Shown here piece by piece: positions 9,497-18,353 of a DNA stretch of 64,000 nucleotides. The translations under genes and the position numbers were made by a program. The notes beneath the pieces were generated by a model. It was given only the letters and a program-made list of their open reading frames with translations, searched no databases and was not told the origin of the DNA. This DNA is from Saprospiraceae bacterium (GTDB lineage: Bacteria > Bacteroidota > Bacteroidia > Chitinophagales > Saprospiraceae), in contig JADKFX010000001.1 in the NCBI GenBank assembly GCA_016717265.1, positions 930,001 to 994,000 on the forward strand. Reading direction: 5' to 3'. Each line of letters begins with the position of its first letter. Positions within the stretch are counted from its first letter, which is position 1.

Positions 9497-9652
9497 ATGA
9501 AACGTACCTTTCAACCTTCCAGAAGAAAAAGAGCCAACAAACATGGCTTTAGATCCCGTATGAAAAGCAAAAATGGAAGAAAAATTCTTGCTCGCAGAAG
9601 ATCTAGAGGCAGACTTCGTTTGAGCGTTTCAGATGAAGGCGTAAGCAAATAG
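9497..9652 (+). CDS. rpmH: 50S ribosomal protein L34
   Basis: 51 codons beginning MKRTFQPSRRKRANKHGFRS, the unmistakable L34 N-terminus, and continuing through GRKILARRRSRGR. L34 is a small basic protein of the large subunit. The C-terminus (LSVSDEGVSK) is slightly longer than the 44-46 residues of many orthologues. It is followed after 18 bp by rnpA, the usual rpmH-rnpA order, and is served by the promoter at 9431-9459. Confidence 0.97.
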   Translation: MKRTFQPSRRKRANKHGFRSRMKSKNGRKILARRRSRGRLRLSVSDEGVSK

Positions 9653-9670
9653 GCCATTTTTCGCTGAAAT

Positions 9671-10063
9671 GTGAGCCCTAATAATAAATTTCCAGCCAGG
9701 CTCCGGATTAAATCCAGAAAACAAATTGAACTCCTTTTTGAGAACAAGCTATCTTTATTTGCCCATCCATTTCTATTAAAGTATCATTTTACTAAATTGG
9801 AAGGAGATCAATTAGCAGCTCCAAAATTTGCAGTTTCCGTTCCTAAGAGAGCTTTTAAAAAAGCACATGATCGCAATTTATTGAAACGGCGTATTCGCGA
9901 GGCATACAGACTACATTGGAAATTGTATTTACCTGAAATGAGTAACTATGAGGCTTTATTCATGTTTATTTATATAGGAAAAACTATTGCCGATTATCAG
10001 GAGATCGAGCACGGACTTATTCAGGTTTTTAAGAAGTTAGAAAAGTTAAATGATGGAACTTGA
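9671..10063 (+). CDS. rnpA: ribonuclease P protein component
   Basis: 130 residues, starting at GTG; the overlapping ATG one frame away is followed at once by a stop. The family signature is present: FAVSVPKRAFKKAHDRN followed by LLKRRIREAYR, the RNxxKRxxRE RNA-binding core. It binds RNase P RNA and helps mature tRNA 5' ends. Downstream genes commonly found with rnpA (yidD, yidC) are absent here; instead a convergent CvfB-like gene follows after 139 bp. That gap contains a small 7-bp-arm palindrome at 10127-10143 but no convincing T-tract terminator. Confidence 0.95.
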   Translation: MSPNNKFPARLRIKSRKQIELLFENKLSLFAHPFLLKYHFTKLEGDQLAAPKFAVSVPKRAFKKAHDRNLLKRRIREAYRLHWKLYLPEMSNYEALFMFIYIGKTIADYQEIEHGLIQVFKKLEKLNDGT

Positions 10064-10202
10064 ATCCAAGGAATCTTTATTGTTTTAAATGTGCCAGGCT
10101 TTGTAAAAATTAATTATTCAGAAATTTTAGAATCTAATTCTAAACGTTAAACTATTTAGAACATTTTATTCTTGGCCCTGATTCTTTTAGATGCGTTCCT
10201 TT

Positions 10203-11048
10203 TTATTTGCCTTTACCAGCCACTAAACGTATGCCATCTACTTCCAATTGAATACTCCGTTTTTTATATAAATCGCCAATTGCTTTTTTAAATGTTTTTT
10301 TACTAATACCTAATTGATCATAAATTAAATCTGCCTCACTCTTATCGGTGAGTGCTAAAAATCCATTATTATTTGTTAATTTTTCTAAGATCATTTGTGC
10401 GATATCTGGTATTTTTTGATGTCCACTACTTTGCAGACTTAAATCAATTTTTCCATCCGGGCGAATTTTTTTAATATAGCCAGTACATTTCATCCCAACA
10501 TCAAGCCTGGTAAATACTTCATCTTTATACAAAATACCAGTATAGGTATTATTGATTATTGCTTTATAACCTAATTCTGTAATATGGTAAATAAGTAAAT
10601 TGACTTGTTCATTAATGTCGAGATTGGGTATGCTCGTATTAAAATACTTATCTATTTTATTCGAAGCAAATATCCGGTCTGATTCAGGATCCACCAGTAC
10701 ATAGACTACATACCAACGACCTTCTTCCATATCTTTTCGTTGTTCGCGAAAAGGGACCATCAAATCCTTATTTACACCCCATTCTAAAAAAGCACCAACA
10801 TTATTTACAGAGTTACATTTCATAAATGCAAATTCTCCAACTTGGGCTAAAGGAATTTCGGTAGTTCCGATAATTCGATCTTCAGAATCAAAATAGATAA
10901 AAGCATCTATATCATCGTTAGGCATAGCATCTATAGGAACATAACGCTTAGGCATGAGAATTTCACCGTAGCTACCACCATCTAAGTAAATTCCAAAATC
11001 TACTTTTTTAACGATTCGCAATGTATTAAACTTGCCTATTTGTATCAT
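10203..11048 (-). CDS. CvfB/YitL-family S1-like RNA-binding protein
   Basis: 281 residues, the usual CvfB length. N-terminal S1-like modules carry repeated VDFGIYLDGG / FLEWGVNKDLMVP patterns, a third S1 motif sits around residues 185-210 (DVGMKCTGYIKKIRPDGKIDLSL), and a winged-helix C-terminus (DLIYDQLGISKKTFKKAIGDL) closes the protein. Family members bind RNA and affect virulence-factor or stress expression in Firmicutes; the role in Bacteroidota is not established. Cytosolic. The start codon is the first Met, and an upstream CATCTTTG (minus strand, 11053-11060) lies unusually close to it. Confidence 0.85.
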   Translation of the reverse strand: MIQIGKFNTLRIVKKVDFGIYLDGGSYGEILMPKRYVPIDAMPNDDIDAFIYFDSEDRIIGTTEIPLAQVGEFAFMKCNSVNNVGAFLEWGVNKDLMVPFREQRKDMEEGRWYVVYVLVDPESDRIFASNKIDKYFNTSIPNLDINEQVNLLIYHITELGYKAIINNTYTGILYKDEVFTRLDVGMKCTGYIKKIRPDGKIDLSLQSSGHQKIPDIAQMILEKLTNNNGFLALTDKSEADLIYDQLGISKKTFKKAIGDLYKKRSIQLEVDGIRLVAGKGK

Positions 11049-11414
11049 ATAGCAAAGATGGTGTCTTTTTTTATTAGTTTCGAATGAATGCGGGTGTTTT
11101 TATAGGATAATACCTATTTGCAATTTAGTTGCTCGATTCGTTTATACTAAATAGAAATGAAAAAGAATGCCTTTTTCTTTATTTATAAGAGGTGAAAATT
11201 ATTTTTATTCCAATTCTAAATTTTAATTCAAAGCAACAAATCTGAGTTATTGTAAAACAATTGAACAAATTTTAAAACTATTTTAAGCAGGATATTCATT
11301 GCATAGATTTGAAATCAATTAATTTTTTAAATTGTTTTCTATTATAATTTTTGGTTTCCTTCAAATAGATCAAGGCGTTTAGACATTGATTTTAATTAAA
11401 AAATAATTTAGAGT
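11049..11414. other. intergenic, 366 bp, no gene
   Basis: A very AT-rich spacer between two leftward genes. I found no open frame of note. TAGATTTG at 11304-11311 fits a plus-strand -7 element but has no gene or -33 partner. Nothing else supportable is visible. Confidence 0.5.
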
Positions 11415-12833
11415 TTAATTCCCGGTGCTCTTTATTCGATCCACCATATTATACAACCATGTTTTTTCTATTAATCGGTTATCAGCCCGGATGTCGATGA
11501 GCCATTTTTCTTGTTCTGTTTTAGTAAGTTGGCGAGTAGAAAATAGTCGATTTGCAGTATTTAAAAAGTTGGTATAATATTCCCGATGATATCCAAGTTT
11601 TTTAGATCGTTTAATTAAATTTCTGGTAGCCTGAATTTGATTATGCATCAATTCATCCTCCTTGATTTCATAATAAATTTTAATCATTTCAACCCGTGCA
11701 TTTAATTCGATGAGTGGATCTTTAAATACACTGGTATTTAATAAATAAAGAGCCTTTGAATATTCTTTTTGTTCTTTGTAAATTTTAGCAAGGTTAAAGC
11801 TATAGATGGTATTTCGCTCTTTTGGATTTACAAGATTTTTGTATTCTTCCAATAATTTTATTGCTAATTTTAAATCATCCATTCGAATACAAAGGGCAAT
11901 AATGTTTTTATAAGTTAAGGAGCTCATCACCCCGTAATCCAACAACCAACCAGATTTTACACAATGTTGAAATAGTTCCAGTGTTTGTTTAAAAAAACTT
12001 GTATTATTTTGGTTGATCTTACGGATACAATAATTTAATGCAGTAAGATAAATTTCCCGGCCCCTTTCGAAATCAAAATCAACTTCATATTGCTGAATCC
12101 TCTTTAAGTATTCCACAAAATATTCTTCTTTTTCTGGATGTTGATACATTTTTAAAGCCAGCAGGTAAATTTGTACTTCCGGATATTTTGACCAATTCTT
12201 GGATTCGGCATATTCTACCCAGGAGTTAATTAATGGATATTCTAAAGTGGTGGCACCAATGGATTCATGGGAAAGTTGTTCAAGATAGATTCGTAAGCGT
12301 TTAAGCATAGATGAAATTTCAAGAATTTCAGAGCTTTCGGCAAAATCAAAATAACTAAAACGATTTTTAAAAGATTCATAAGACAAGAGCTCCATATCTA
12401 CCTGATACCTCAATTCGAATAGGTCGGGATTCCATTCCTTTTTATTTAGGATTTGTTGTCTGAAAGCAGTTGCTTGATTTTCAAAAAGATTAATATGTTT
12501 TGCTTTGCGCAGAAACCGAATAAAGGAGAGTTCGCGTTCTAATTCTGAGTTTTGTTTTTCTTCAACATAAATATAGTTTTTCAAATGTTTTAAGAGCTCA
12601 GAGAATAGCAAGCGCAGTTTAACATCTTCAAAAGTTAGTTTTGGATAGAGAAATTGAAACAAGTTATTTTTCAATTCTTCTATATCCTCATCGATCATTT
12701 CATCTATTTTTTCAAGGCTTTTTAGTAGTTTAGGCTTGGTATTAAATAAAGGAGATGCTAAATATTTCTTAAAACCTTGTTTTTGACGAGGGATTAGTGT
12801 TAAATAAAGATCAATGAATTGAGGATTTTTCAT
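11415..12833 (-). CDS. alpha-helical protein of unknown function with TPR-like segment
   Basis: 472 residues, rich in Leu, Lys, Glu and Tyr, with no signal peptide or membrane helix; predicted to be almost all helical. A TPR-like hairpin is visible around residues 340-370 (FNLAKIYKEQKEYSKALYLL), and other helix pairs such as DDLKLAIKLLEEYKNL look similar. I do not recognise a characterised family; the type is common among hypothetical proteins of Saprospiria-like genomes. Probably a cytosolic scaffold. It is divergent from the T9SS gene at 12984, with the repeat at 12894-12919 in between. Confidence 0.6.
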   Translation of the reverse strand: MKNPQFIDLYLTLIPRQKQGFKKYLASPLFNTKPKLLKSLEKIDEMIDEDIEELKNNLFQFLYPKLTFEDVKLRLLFSELLKHLKNYIYVEEKQNSELERELSFIRFLRKAKHINLFENQATAFRQQILNKKEWNPDLFELRYQVDMELLSYESFKNRFSYFDFAESSEILEISSMLKRLRIYLEQLSHESIGATTLEYPLINSWVEYAESKNWSKYPEVQIYLLALKMYQHPEKEEYFVEYLKRIQQYEVDFDFERGREIYLTALNYCIRKINQNNTSFFKQTLELFQHCVKSGWLLDYGVMSSLTYKNIIALCIRMDDLKLAIKLLEEYKNLVNPKERNTIYSFNLAKIYKEQKEYSKALYLLNTSVFKDPLIELNARVEMIKIYYEIKEDELMHNQIQATRNLIKRSKKLGYHREYYTNFLNTANRLFSTRQLTKTEQEKWLIDIRADNRLIEKTWLYNMVDRIKSTGN

Positions 12834-12893
12834 AATATATACTACAATATAAAATTATAATATGTTGATAGTCACATATATAAAATTATTTAT

Positions 12894-12919
12894 TACAAAT
12901 TACAAGCTACAAATTACAA
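12894..12919. repeat. 12-bp direct repeat pair
   Basis: TACAAATTACAA occurs at 12894-12905 and exactly again at 12908-12919, separated by GC (period 14). It sits between divergent genes just upstream of the -7 element at 12952. It could be a small dispersed intergenic repeat or an operator; the sequence alone does not decide. Confidence 0.7.
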
Positions 12920-12951
12920 ATTTTTTATTTCCCAAGCGGTTATTAGCGAAA

Positions 12952-12959
12952 TACATTTG
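12952..12959 (+). promoter_or_regulatory. -7 promoter element TACATTTG
   Basis: TACATTTG exactly fits TAnnTTTG. Transcription would begin near 12966. A TTG that could be read as a start codon (12957) lies inside this element, which argues that translation starts at the ATG at 12984 instead. Confidence 0.55.
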
Positions 12960-12983
12960 TATTGTAAAATTAAGGCCAGAGCC

Positions 12984-15194
12984 ATGAATAGATTTATCAG
13001 AAACGGAATGCTAGCCTTTGTAACCCTCTTTTGGGTCTTAGGTTTTGTATCATCCGTCCAAGCACAAAATGCAGTTACCATGTACCTGGTAGATCAGGGA
13101 TGGGTAGGAGATACCAATATTATTGAATTGCGTTGTACGCAATTTCAGAACATATCGGCTATGCAGTTTTCATTAAAAGAAGAAAATAATCTTGGCCGTT
13201 TTATTTCCATGGATCAAATAAATATACCAAATTTTTCAGTTGGCAGTAATACTTTTTACAATACCAGTAACAGTACCTTAACGGTAACCTGGGATGTTCC
13301 GTTTATATTTGGTTTAAGCATTCCAGACGGACAAGTGTTATTCCGTTTTAGATGGCAATCGAATCCAGCTTTAAAGCATTGTTATAAAATGGTGGAATCT
13401 CCAACTCCGGTTGAAATTATTGATGCCGCTACAAACACACTCAATGTTAAATTATTTTCTTCTTGTGATCCATTTCTTGCGATCCCAAGTTTTTTCAATG
13501 CATACTATGATATTAATAAGTCCTGTACCTATGAAACCCAGGAACCCATTTTTTCGCACTATACTATAATTGATAGTTTCAATAATCAGGTATTTATTTA
13601 TAAAAATCCGCAGCAATTATTTTATTCAAAATCAGAATTTGGATTGCATCATTTTTCTGTAATTCCTGAAACGCCTGTTTGGTCGGCATGCAATCAGAAT
13701 CAAATCCAGTTAATCGATTCTACTACTAAGTTTTTAAGTTTTAATTATGGTATTCAATCTATTATTTCATGCCCTCTGTTACAGGTAGAAATTCAAACCC
13801 CTGTGGTGCGAAGGTGTATAGATTACCAGTATTACATACAGTATAGCAATAAAGGTACGATCCCGGAATTAAATACAAAAATAAGGATTAAGTTAGATCC
13901 TTATATGCAATTTATTAGTTCCAGTATCCCGGTTTCTTTAGTTCAATTGCCCTATGTTGAATTTAATGTTGGAAATTTGGATGTGTTTCAATCTGGTAAT
14001 TTTTCAATTACTGTAAATATTGATTGTGCTACTACACAAGTTGGCCAAACGCATTGTGTTTCAGCTGAAATTTTACCAAAATATGATTGTTTTACATCTC
14101 CAAATTGGTCTGGTGCCAGTATTAAATTGGATGCTCGTTGTGAGAATGGGAAAGCAAAATTCAGGATTCAAAATACAGGCGCGCAGAATATGTTAGAATC
14201 TACACAGTATTGGATTGTAGAAGACGATATTATGCCTGGATTAAAAAAGGATATAAAATTAAATGCGGGACAATTTCAGGATTTTGAATATCCTGCAAAT
14301 GGAACCTGTTATCGTTTGATAGCAGATCAGGTAAAAAATCACCCAGGCCATTCCCAACCGACACTTGCCTTAGAAGCCTGTGGAAGAAATACTTCTGGTA
14401 CATTTAGTACCGGCTATTTTTTAATGTTTGCAGAAGATGAAGAAGATCCCAATATTGCCATTGACTGCCAGGCTTCCAGAGGTTCATTTGATCCAAATGA
14501 TAAAATTGGTATGCCATTAGGTTATGGTCCTGAACAATTTGTGGATTTACAAAGATCCATTGATTATAAAATTCGATTCCAGAATACTGGAAATGACACT
14601 GCGTTTAGAGTTGTAATTGTTGATACTTTGAGTGAATGGATGGATTTAAGAAGTTTAAAGATTCTGGATGCATCTCATCCTTTTAGTTTTAGTTTGATAA
14701 ATCGGGTATTGAGCTTCCGCTTTGACCCGATTTATCTTCCTTACAAATCCATTGATGAAGAAAAATCAAATGGTTATGTAAATTATTCAATTCAAAGTAA
14801 AGTAAATGCACCCTTGAAATCAAAAATTCTAAATGAAGCCTCTATTTATTTTGATTTTAATGCGCCGATCCTTACAAATACCACCATACACACACTGGCC
14901 AAAGATTTTATTATAGTATCTGTAGAGCCAGCCGATCCTGAAAACACGATTGTGAACATTTATCCAAATCCGGGGACCGATTTTATTACGATAGAATCTG
15001 AACACCTGTCTCCGGAAAAGGATTTCATACTTTATGATCTTTTAGGTCATGAAGTTATGCATCAAAAATTATTTGAAAAATTTAGTAAGATTAAGCTTTC
15101 TAAATATTTAAAATCCGGAATTTATTTGATAAAAATTGTGGATTCAAAAAATACCATCTTTAATAGCAGAATTGAGATCTGCACTAAAAATTAA
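12984..15194 (+). CDS. T9SS-sorted secreted protein with DUF7619/DUF11-like region
   Basis: 736 residues from the ATG at 12984, which yields a normal signal peptide (MNRFIRNGMLAFVTLFWVLG, cleavage near SVQAQNA); an upstream TTG in frame would overlap the promoter. The N-terminal 160 residues resemble a cohesin/cohesin-like beta domain (MYLVDQGWVGDTNIIELRC). The centre has the DUF7619 signature: SRGSFDPNDKIGMPLGYG, then IDYKIRFQNTGNDTAFRVVI. The C-terminus is a T9SS type A sorting domain (IYPNPGTDFITIES, YDLLGHEV, SGIYLIKIVDS). Likely a surface or secreted structural protein; ligand unknown. An intrinsic terminator follows at 15253. Confidence 0.88.
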   Translation: MNRFIRNGMLAFVTLFWVLGFVSSVQAQNAVTMYLVDQGWVGDTNIIELRCTQFQNISAMQFSLKEENNLGRFISMDQINIPNFSVGSNTFYNTSNSTLTVTWDVPFIFGLSIPDGQVLFRFRWQSNPALKHCYKMVESPTPVEIIDAATNTLNVKLFSSCDPFLAIPSFFNAYYDINKSCTYETQEPIFSHYTIIDSFNNQVFIYKNPQQLFYSKSEFGLHHFSVIPETPVWSACNQNQIQLIDSTTKFLSFNYGIQSIISCPLLQVEIQTPVVRRCIDYQYYIQYSNKGTIPELNTKIRIKLDPYMQFISSSIPVSLVQLPYVEFNVGNLDVFQSGNFSITVNIDCATTQVGQTHCVSAEILPKYDCFTSPNWSGASIKLDARCENGKAKFRIQNTGAQNMLESTQYWIVEDDIMPGLKKDIKLNAGQFQDFEYPANGTCYRLIADQVKNHPGHSQPTLALEACGRNTSGTFSTGYFLMFAEDEEDPNIAIDCQASRGSFDPNDKIGMPLGYGPEQFVDLQRSIDYKIRFQNTGNDTAFRVVIVDTLSEWMDLRSLKILDASHPFSFSLINRVLSFRFDPIYLPYKSIDEEKSNGYVNYSIQSKVNAPLKSKILNEASIYFDFNAPILTNTTIHTLAKDFIIVSVEPADPENTIVNIYPNPGTDFITIESEHLSPEKDFILYDLLGHEVMHQKLFEKFSKIKLSKYLKSGIYLIKIVDSKNTIFNSRIEICTKN

Positions 15195-15252
15195 GGGCTG
15201 GCAAAGAACGCTTACGCTGTGCCTGTAAACCTTGTGACGAGGTAAGATTTCT

Positions 15253-15290
15253 AATCCCGGTATTTCGAATTTGGAGTATCGGGATTTTGT
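15253..15290 (+). terminator. intrinsic terminator after the DUF7619 protein
   Basis: AATCCCGGTA (15253-15262) pairs with TATCGGGATT (15277-15286) over 10 bp with one G-T pair, followed by TTGTTT. It lies 59 bp after the stop codon. Confidence 0.7.
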
Positions 15291-15594
15291 TTGGAGCAGT
15301 GCTTAGAGATAGTTTGTGAATGTTTTTAATTGAATTGTAATAAACATTCCGAATTGAATGTACGCAGAAATAAATTGGAGGTTTTTATATTAAATGTTAG
15401 TTTGGATTTGAATTGGAGTTATCTTATAATATTGGAATTTTAATTATGAATACTTTAGTTTTTATTATTAACAAATAAATTTTTGTAAACTATAATTAAT
15501 GCTATTTGGAAATAAATAGAACATTCTGAAAAGCATCTATTTTTCAAAGCTGTATGTATTGAACTATGGGAATTCCTACATATTGTGAACGGAG

Positions 15595-15624
15595 CCGGTC
15601 GATTTAACTATTGACCGGTTTTTT
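15595..15624 (+). terminator. intrinsic terminator with no gene directly before it
   Basis: CCGGTC (15595-15600) pairs with GACCGG (15613-15618) and is followed by TTTTTT. It sits about 310 bp beyond the previous terminator in gene-free DNA, so it may end a small untranslated RNA starting in 15300-15590, or be a relic. No open frame was found there. Confidence 0.55.
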
Positions 15625-15708
15625 AATTTTATGGAATTGAGTTTTGAAAAGTGTTTTGAAAATTTGTAAAGGATAAAATTAAATTCATAGTCATTAATAG
15701 GTCCCTAA

Positions 15709-15741
15709 TGAACCCCCAACCCCTTAAAGGGGGATTTAATT
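15709..15741 (+). repeat. intergenic palindromic element, copy 1
   Basis: TGAACCCCC, then CCCCTTAAAGGGG (hairpin, 15720-15732), then ATTTAATT. The same arrangement is found in inverted orientation at 15827-15880. The remaining DNA from 15195 to 16049 holds two terminators and these two elements but no supportable gene. Confidence 0.6.
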
Positions 15742-15826
15742 TTTACTTTATTTTTTTGATCCTTTTTACTAGAAAAGTGTGAGTAGTTAAAATTTAACCC
15801 AGGAGTAAAAATTTGAATTTATTACA

Positions 15827-15880
15827 AATCAAAAGCCCCCTGCCTACCGCAGGCAGGCTTTCAAGGGGAATGGGGTTCAG
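15827..15880 (-). repeat. intergenic palindromic element, copy 2, with nested 19-bp palindrome
   Basis: Read on the minus strand this copy begins TGAACCCC and continues CCCCTTGAAAG, like copy 1, but a 19-bp near-palindrome (CCTGCCTACCGCAGGCAGG on the plus strand, 15839-15857, 6-bp perfect arms) is inserted in the middle before the closing GGGCTTTTGATT. This looks like a short mobile palindrome nested in a longer one. Confidence 0.6.
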
Positions 15881-16049
15881 ATGCACATGGGCTGGGAATT
15901 AGACTTCATTTAGAATTGCTTATTCTAATTTTTGAATTTGGACCACTCCTCAACTTTTTATCCTGACCCATTTAATTTCTTTTAGCTATTAAATAAATGG
16001 AGAATATAAAAACTATTTTTTAGTTTTCCTACCCTATCGAATTCAATAC

Positions 16050-17618
16050 CTATAATTTTTGTATCAGTAACTTTTGAGTCCAGCTACCTACTTTAGTTTT
16101 GAGTTGAATCATATATACTCCATTTTCAAGTTTAGGAGTTTTTATTGTTAGAATATGTTGTCCTTGAAGATACATTTGCTTATCAACCAAACAAACAATG
16201 GATTTACCCATAAGATCTAATAAATTTATTTGAATTTGTTGATCCCCATTCAAAACAAATGGAATATTTAATTCGTCCGTAACCGGATTTGGAAATATAG
16301 GATTTAATTCTGTTTTGATATTTACATTGGAAGCACCATAACCCGTAATATCTTCATCCGCTAATAAAATACTTTCATCTCCTGCTTGATAAAGCACATA
16401 CGATAAAGGAAGATAAAACATTTCATCTTTGGTACTTTCACCCCAGGTTATTGCTCTGGGCGGAGAATATGGATTCACTGGATTATCAACGGTATTGTCG
16501 TATGTTGCAAATGCATGGATTTCTGAACCAGTCGGTAATACAATTAACTTTTGAAAATAATAACCTCCTTGCCAATTAAAATCCCAATCTCCAATTTTTA
16601 TTAATGGAATTTTAGTGCCATTTGGTAATAAAGCATACACTTCCCAATCTTTCCCAAGCATATGGCAATGTGGCCAAATTCCTAAAAGACTTACTTGCGT
16701 TGGAATTTTATAGACCGCATGGAATTGTTTCACTGTATTTGCAGGTATGATAAAGGGTCCATTTACCAAATCTGTTGGCAATAGGATTTTGCTATAAACG
16801 GTTCTTTTGGAAGCTTGCTTTGCAAAAAATAAATTTACAGAAGAACTGTCCTCCTGATCAACTGAACTCGGTGCAAAATGCATTTGTAATACTAAGTCAG
16901 AACCTTTTGGTATTTTTTGAGACATACCATTATTGTATTGATTTGGTTTTTGACCAGGCACATAACCTGGTAATTGTTCGCCAAAAGTTATAGCGGATCC
17001 TCCTGAATATCCATATTCCGGAGTTTTGGCATCTTCTGCGCGTGCTTTACCTGAATTATCAGCCCAAAATAAAGTATGGTGTACAATCTTTGGGTTACCA
17101 GGTCTCATTTCGAGTGCTACAAGTTCTTTATCTTCAGTCAAATTGGTGGGGAGGACAAAATATCTATATTCATCATAACCCGTCCCAAGATGTGTGTACT
17201 TTTGAGTAAAAGACACTACCAAATCCGGAGTCCCAATTTGAGAACCTTTGGGAAAATTAGGAAAAGCAGGTTCTTTTGAAACATCTCCACGCGGCATTCC
17301 AGCATCTACCCATTTTCCAATATCTGAAATTTCTTCATCAGACAGGAAATTTTCATGTTGAAAATTTCGATAGCCAGGGTCTGGTTTCCAGGGTGGCATG
17401 TATCTTATTTCTGTTACATATTTAATGGAAGCTGCCCGATCCTTAACTTCTTCGTAATTCGTTAAAGGAAAAGGACCTATTTCGCCGGGTCGATGGCAAT
17501 TGCTACAATGCGTATAAATAAGACTCGCAATTTTATCAGAATAATTTTGCGATTGTAAAGTAAATGTAAAGATTAAAACAAGCAATAAAAGGTAAAAATA
17601 TTTCATATTATTTTGCAT
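16050..17618 (-). CDS. T9SS-sorted cytochrome c / copper type II monooxygenase-like protein
   Basis: 522 residues: signal peptide (Met5 gives MKYFYLLLLVLIFTFTLQSQ); a small cytochrome c-type domain with heme motif CSNCH (residues 38-42) followed by MPPWKPD; then a copper type II ascorbate-dependent monooxygenase-like fold. Candidate copper ligands are the HHTLFW pair, LVLQMHFAPS, the WPHCHMLGKDWE histidines and a late DEMFYL methionine. The last 80 residues are a T9SS sorting domain (IFPNPVTDELNIPF, GVYMIQLKT). PHM/DBM-type enzymes hydroxylate peptidyl or amine substrates; the substrate here is unknown. The attached heme could supply electrons. The thioredoxin-like gene 36 bp upstream is probably in the same operon. 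Confidence 0.85.
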   Translation of the reverse strand: MQNNMKYFYLLLLVLIFTFTLQSQNYSDKIASLIYTHCSNCHRPGEIGPFPLTNYEEVKDRAASIKYVTEIRYMPPWKPDPGYRNFQHENFLSDEEISDIGKWVDAGMPRGDVSKEPAFPNFPKGSQIGTPDLVVSFTQKYTHLGTGYDEYRYFVLPTNLTEDKELVALEMRPGNPKIVHHTLFWADNSGKARAEDAKTPEYGYSGGSAITFGEQLPGYVPGQKPNQYNNGMSQKIPKGSDLVLQMHFAPSSVDQEDSSSVNLFFAKQASKRTVYSKILLPTDLVNGPFIIPANTVKQFHAVYKIPTQVSLLGIWPHCHMLGKDWEVYALLPNGTKIPLIKIGDWDFNWQGGYYFQKLIVLPTGSEIHAFATYDNTVDNPVNPYSPPRAITWGESTKDEMFYLPLSYVLYQAGDESILLADEDITGYGASNVNIKTELNPIFPNPVTDELNIPFVLNGDQQIQINLLDLMGKSIVCLVDKQMYLQGQHILTIKTPKLENGVYMIQLKTKVGSWTQKLLIQKL

Positions 17619-17654
17619 TTCGAATACTAAGGTAAGGCTATAAAATTACAATTT

Positions 17655-18161
17655 TTATAATCGGGTTAAATAACAACCGAAGGCTTCTGTTTTTCTTGGT
17701 AGGATCGTTTCTGCTTTTTGAATTTTAAGCAAACAATCTCTCAGATCATATTCAGTAGCTTTTGATCGTCTTTTACCTATGGCTGCAAATAGATTATCAA
17801 TCCGACCCTGATAGATAATTTTGTCTGTTTTCTCTGCGTATACGACAACTTCTGGCATCACGGTAATATCAAATTTTTTGGCCATCAACTGTTGCGCGTC
17901 CAACATGCAATCCATTCCCGGTTTATATATCCTAACAAATTCATTTACAAGTGTTTGCTCTGAGGATGGATTTGGAAAGTAGGCTTTAAAGTGAATACTA
18001 TCACATTCAAACTCCTTTATTAATTTCCGGATTTCCGGAATATATGCTTTGCTTATTTTACAATCCTCTAACAAAAAGAAATAAACCTTAAATGGGCTCT
18101 GACCATAAAGTTTTATAAATATCGACAAGGATACAATGATAAAAGCTAAAATCCGGATCAT
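17655..18161 (-). CDS. thioredoxin-fold secreted protein with CxxS motif
   Basis: 168 residues with a signal peptide (hydrophobic residues 4-18, ending LYGQSP). A thioredoxin-like fold is suggested by FKVYFFLLEDCKISKAYIPE, with Cys34 in a CxxS arrangement, and by the cis-Pro-type ITVMPEVVVY and the YQGRIDNLFA strand. CxxS thioredoxins cannot cycle a disulfide on their own, so a monothiol or structural role is likely. It is the first gene of a leftward pair with the cytochrome/copper monooxygenase, whose homologues in some other phyla are, from memory, fused to a redoxin domain. Confidence 0.75.
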   Translation of the reverse strand: MIRILAFIIVSLSIFIKLYGQSPFKVYFFLLEDCKISKAYIPEIRKLIKEFECDSIHFKAYFPNPSSEQTLVNEFVRIYKPGMDCMLDAQQLMAKKFDITVMPEVVVYAEKTDKIIYQGRIDNLFAAIGKRRSKATEYDLRDCLLKIQKAETILPRKTEAFGCYLTRL

Positions 18162-18353
18162 GAAATGGTAATCATCTAGTTTAGACTTATGATATTATTT
18201 AAAGTTTAATTTAGAAAAGCCGGAATTCTTTATTGTTTTGAAAACTTCAATATATAAGTAAAAATCAAAGGATCCCTTTTTAATACAAAGTATCCTGGAA
18301 GTTCCTATTTTTAATTTACAAATGAAGATCCCAAAAAAATGGATACCTTAAAA

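Noticed and set aside
9511..9747. 78-residue minus-strand frame over rpmH/rnpA
   Set aside because: It is antisense to two certain genes and has no family features.
12957..12983. TTG start nine codons upstream of the DUF7619-like T9SS protein
   Set aside because: It lies inside the TACATTTG promoter element and would place polar residues before a good signal peptide.
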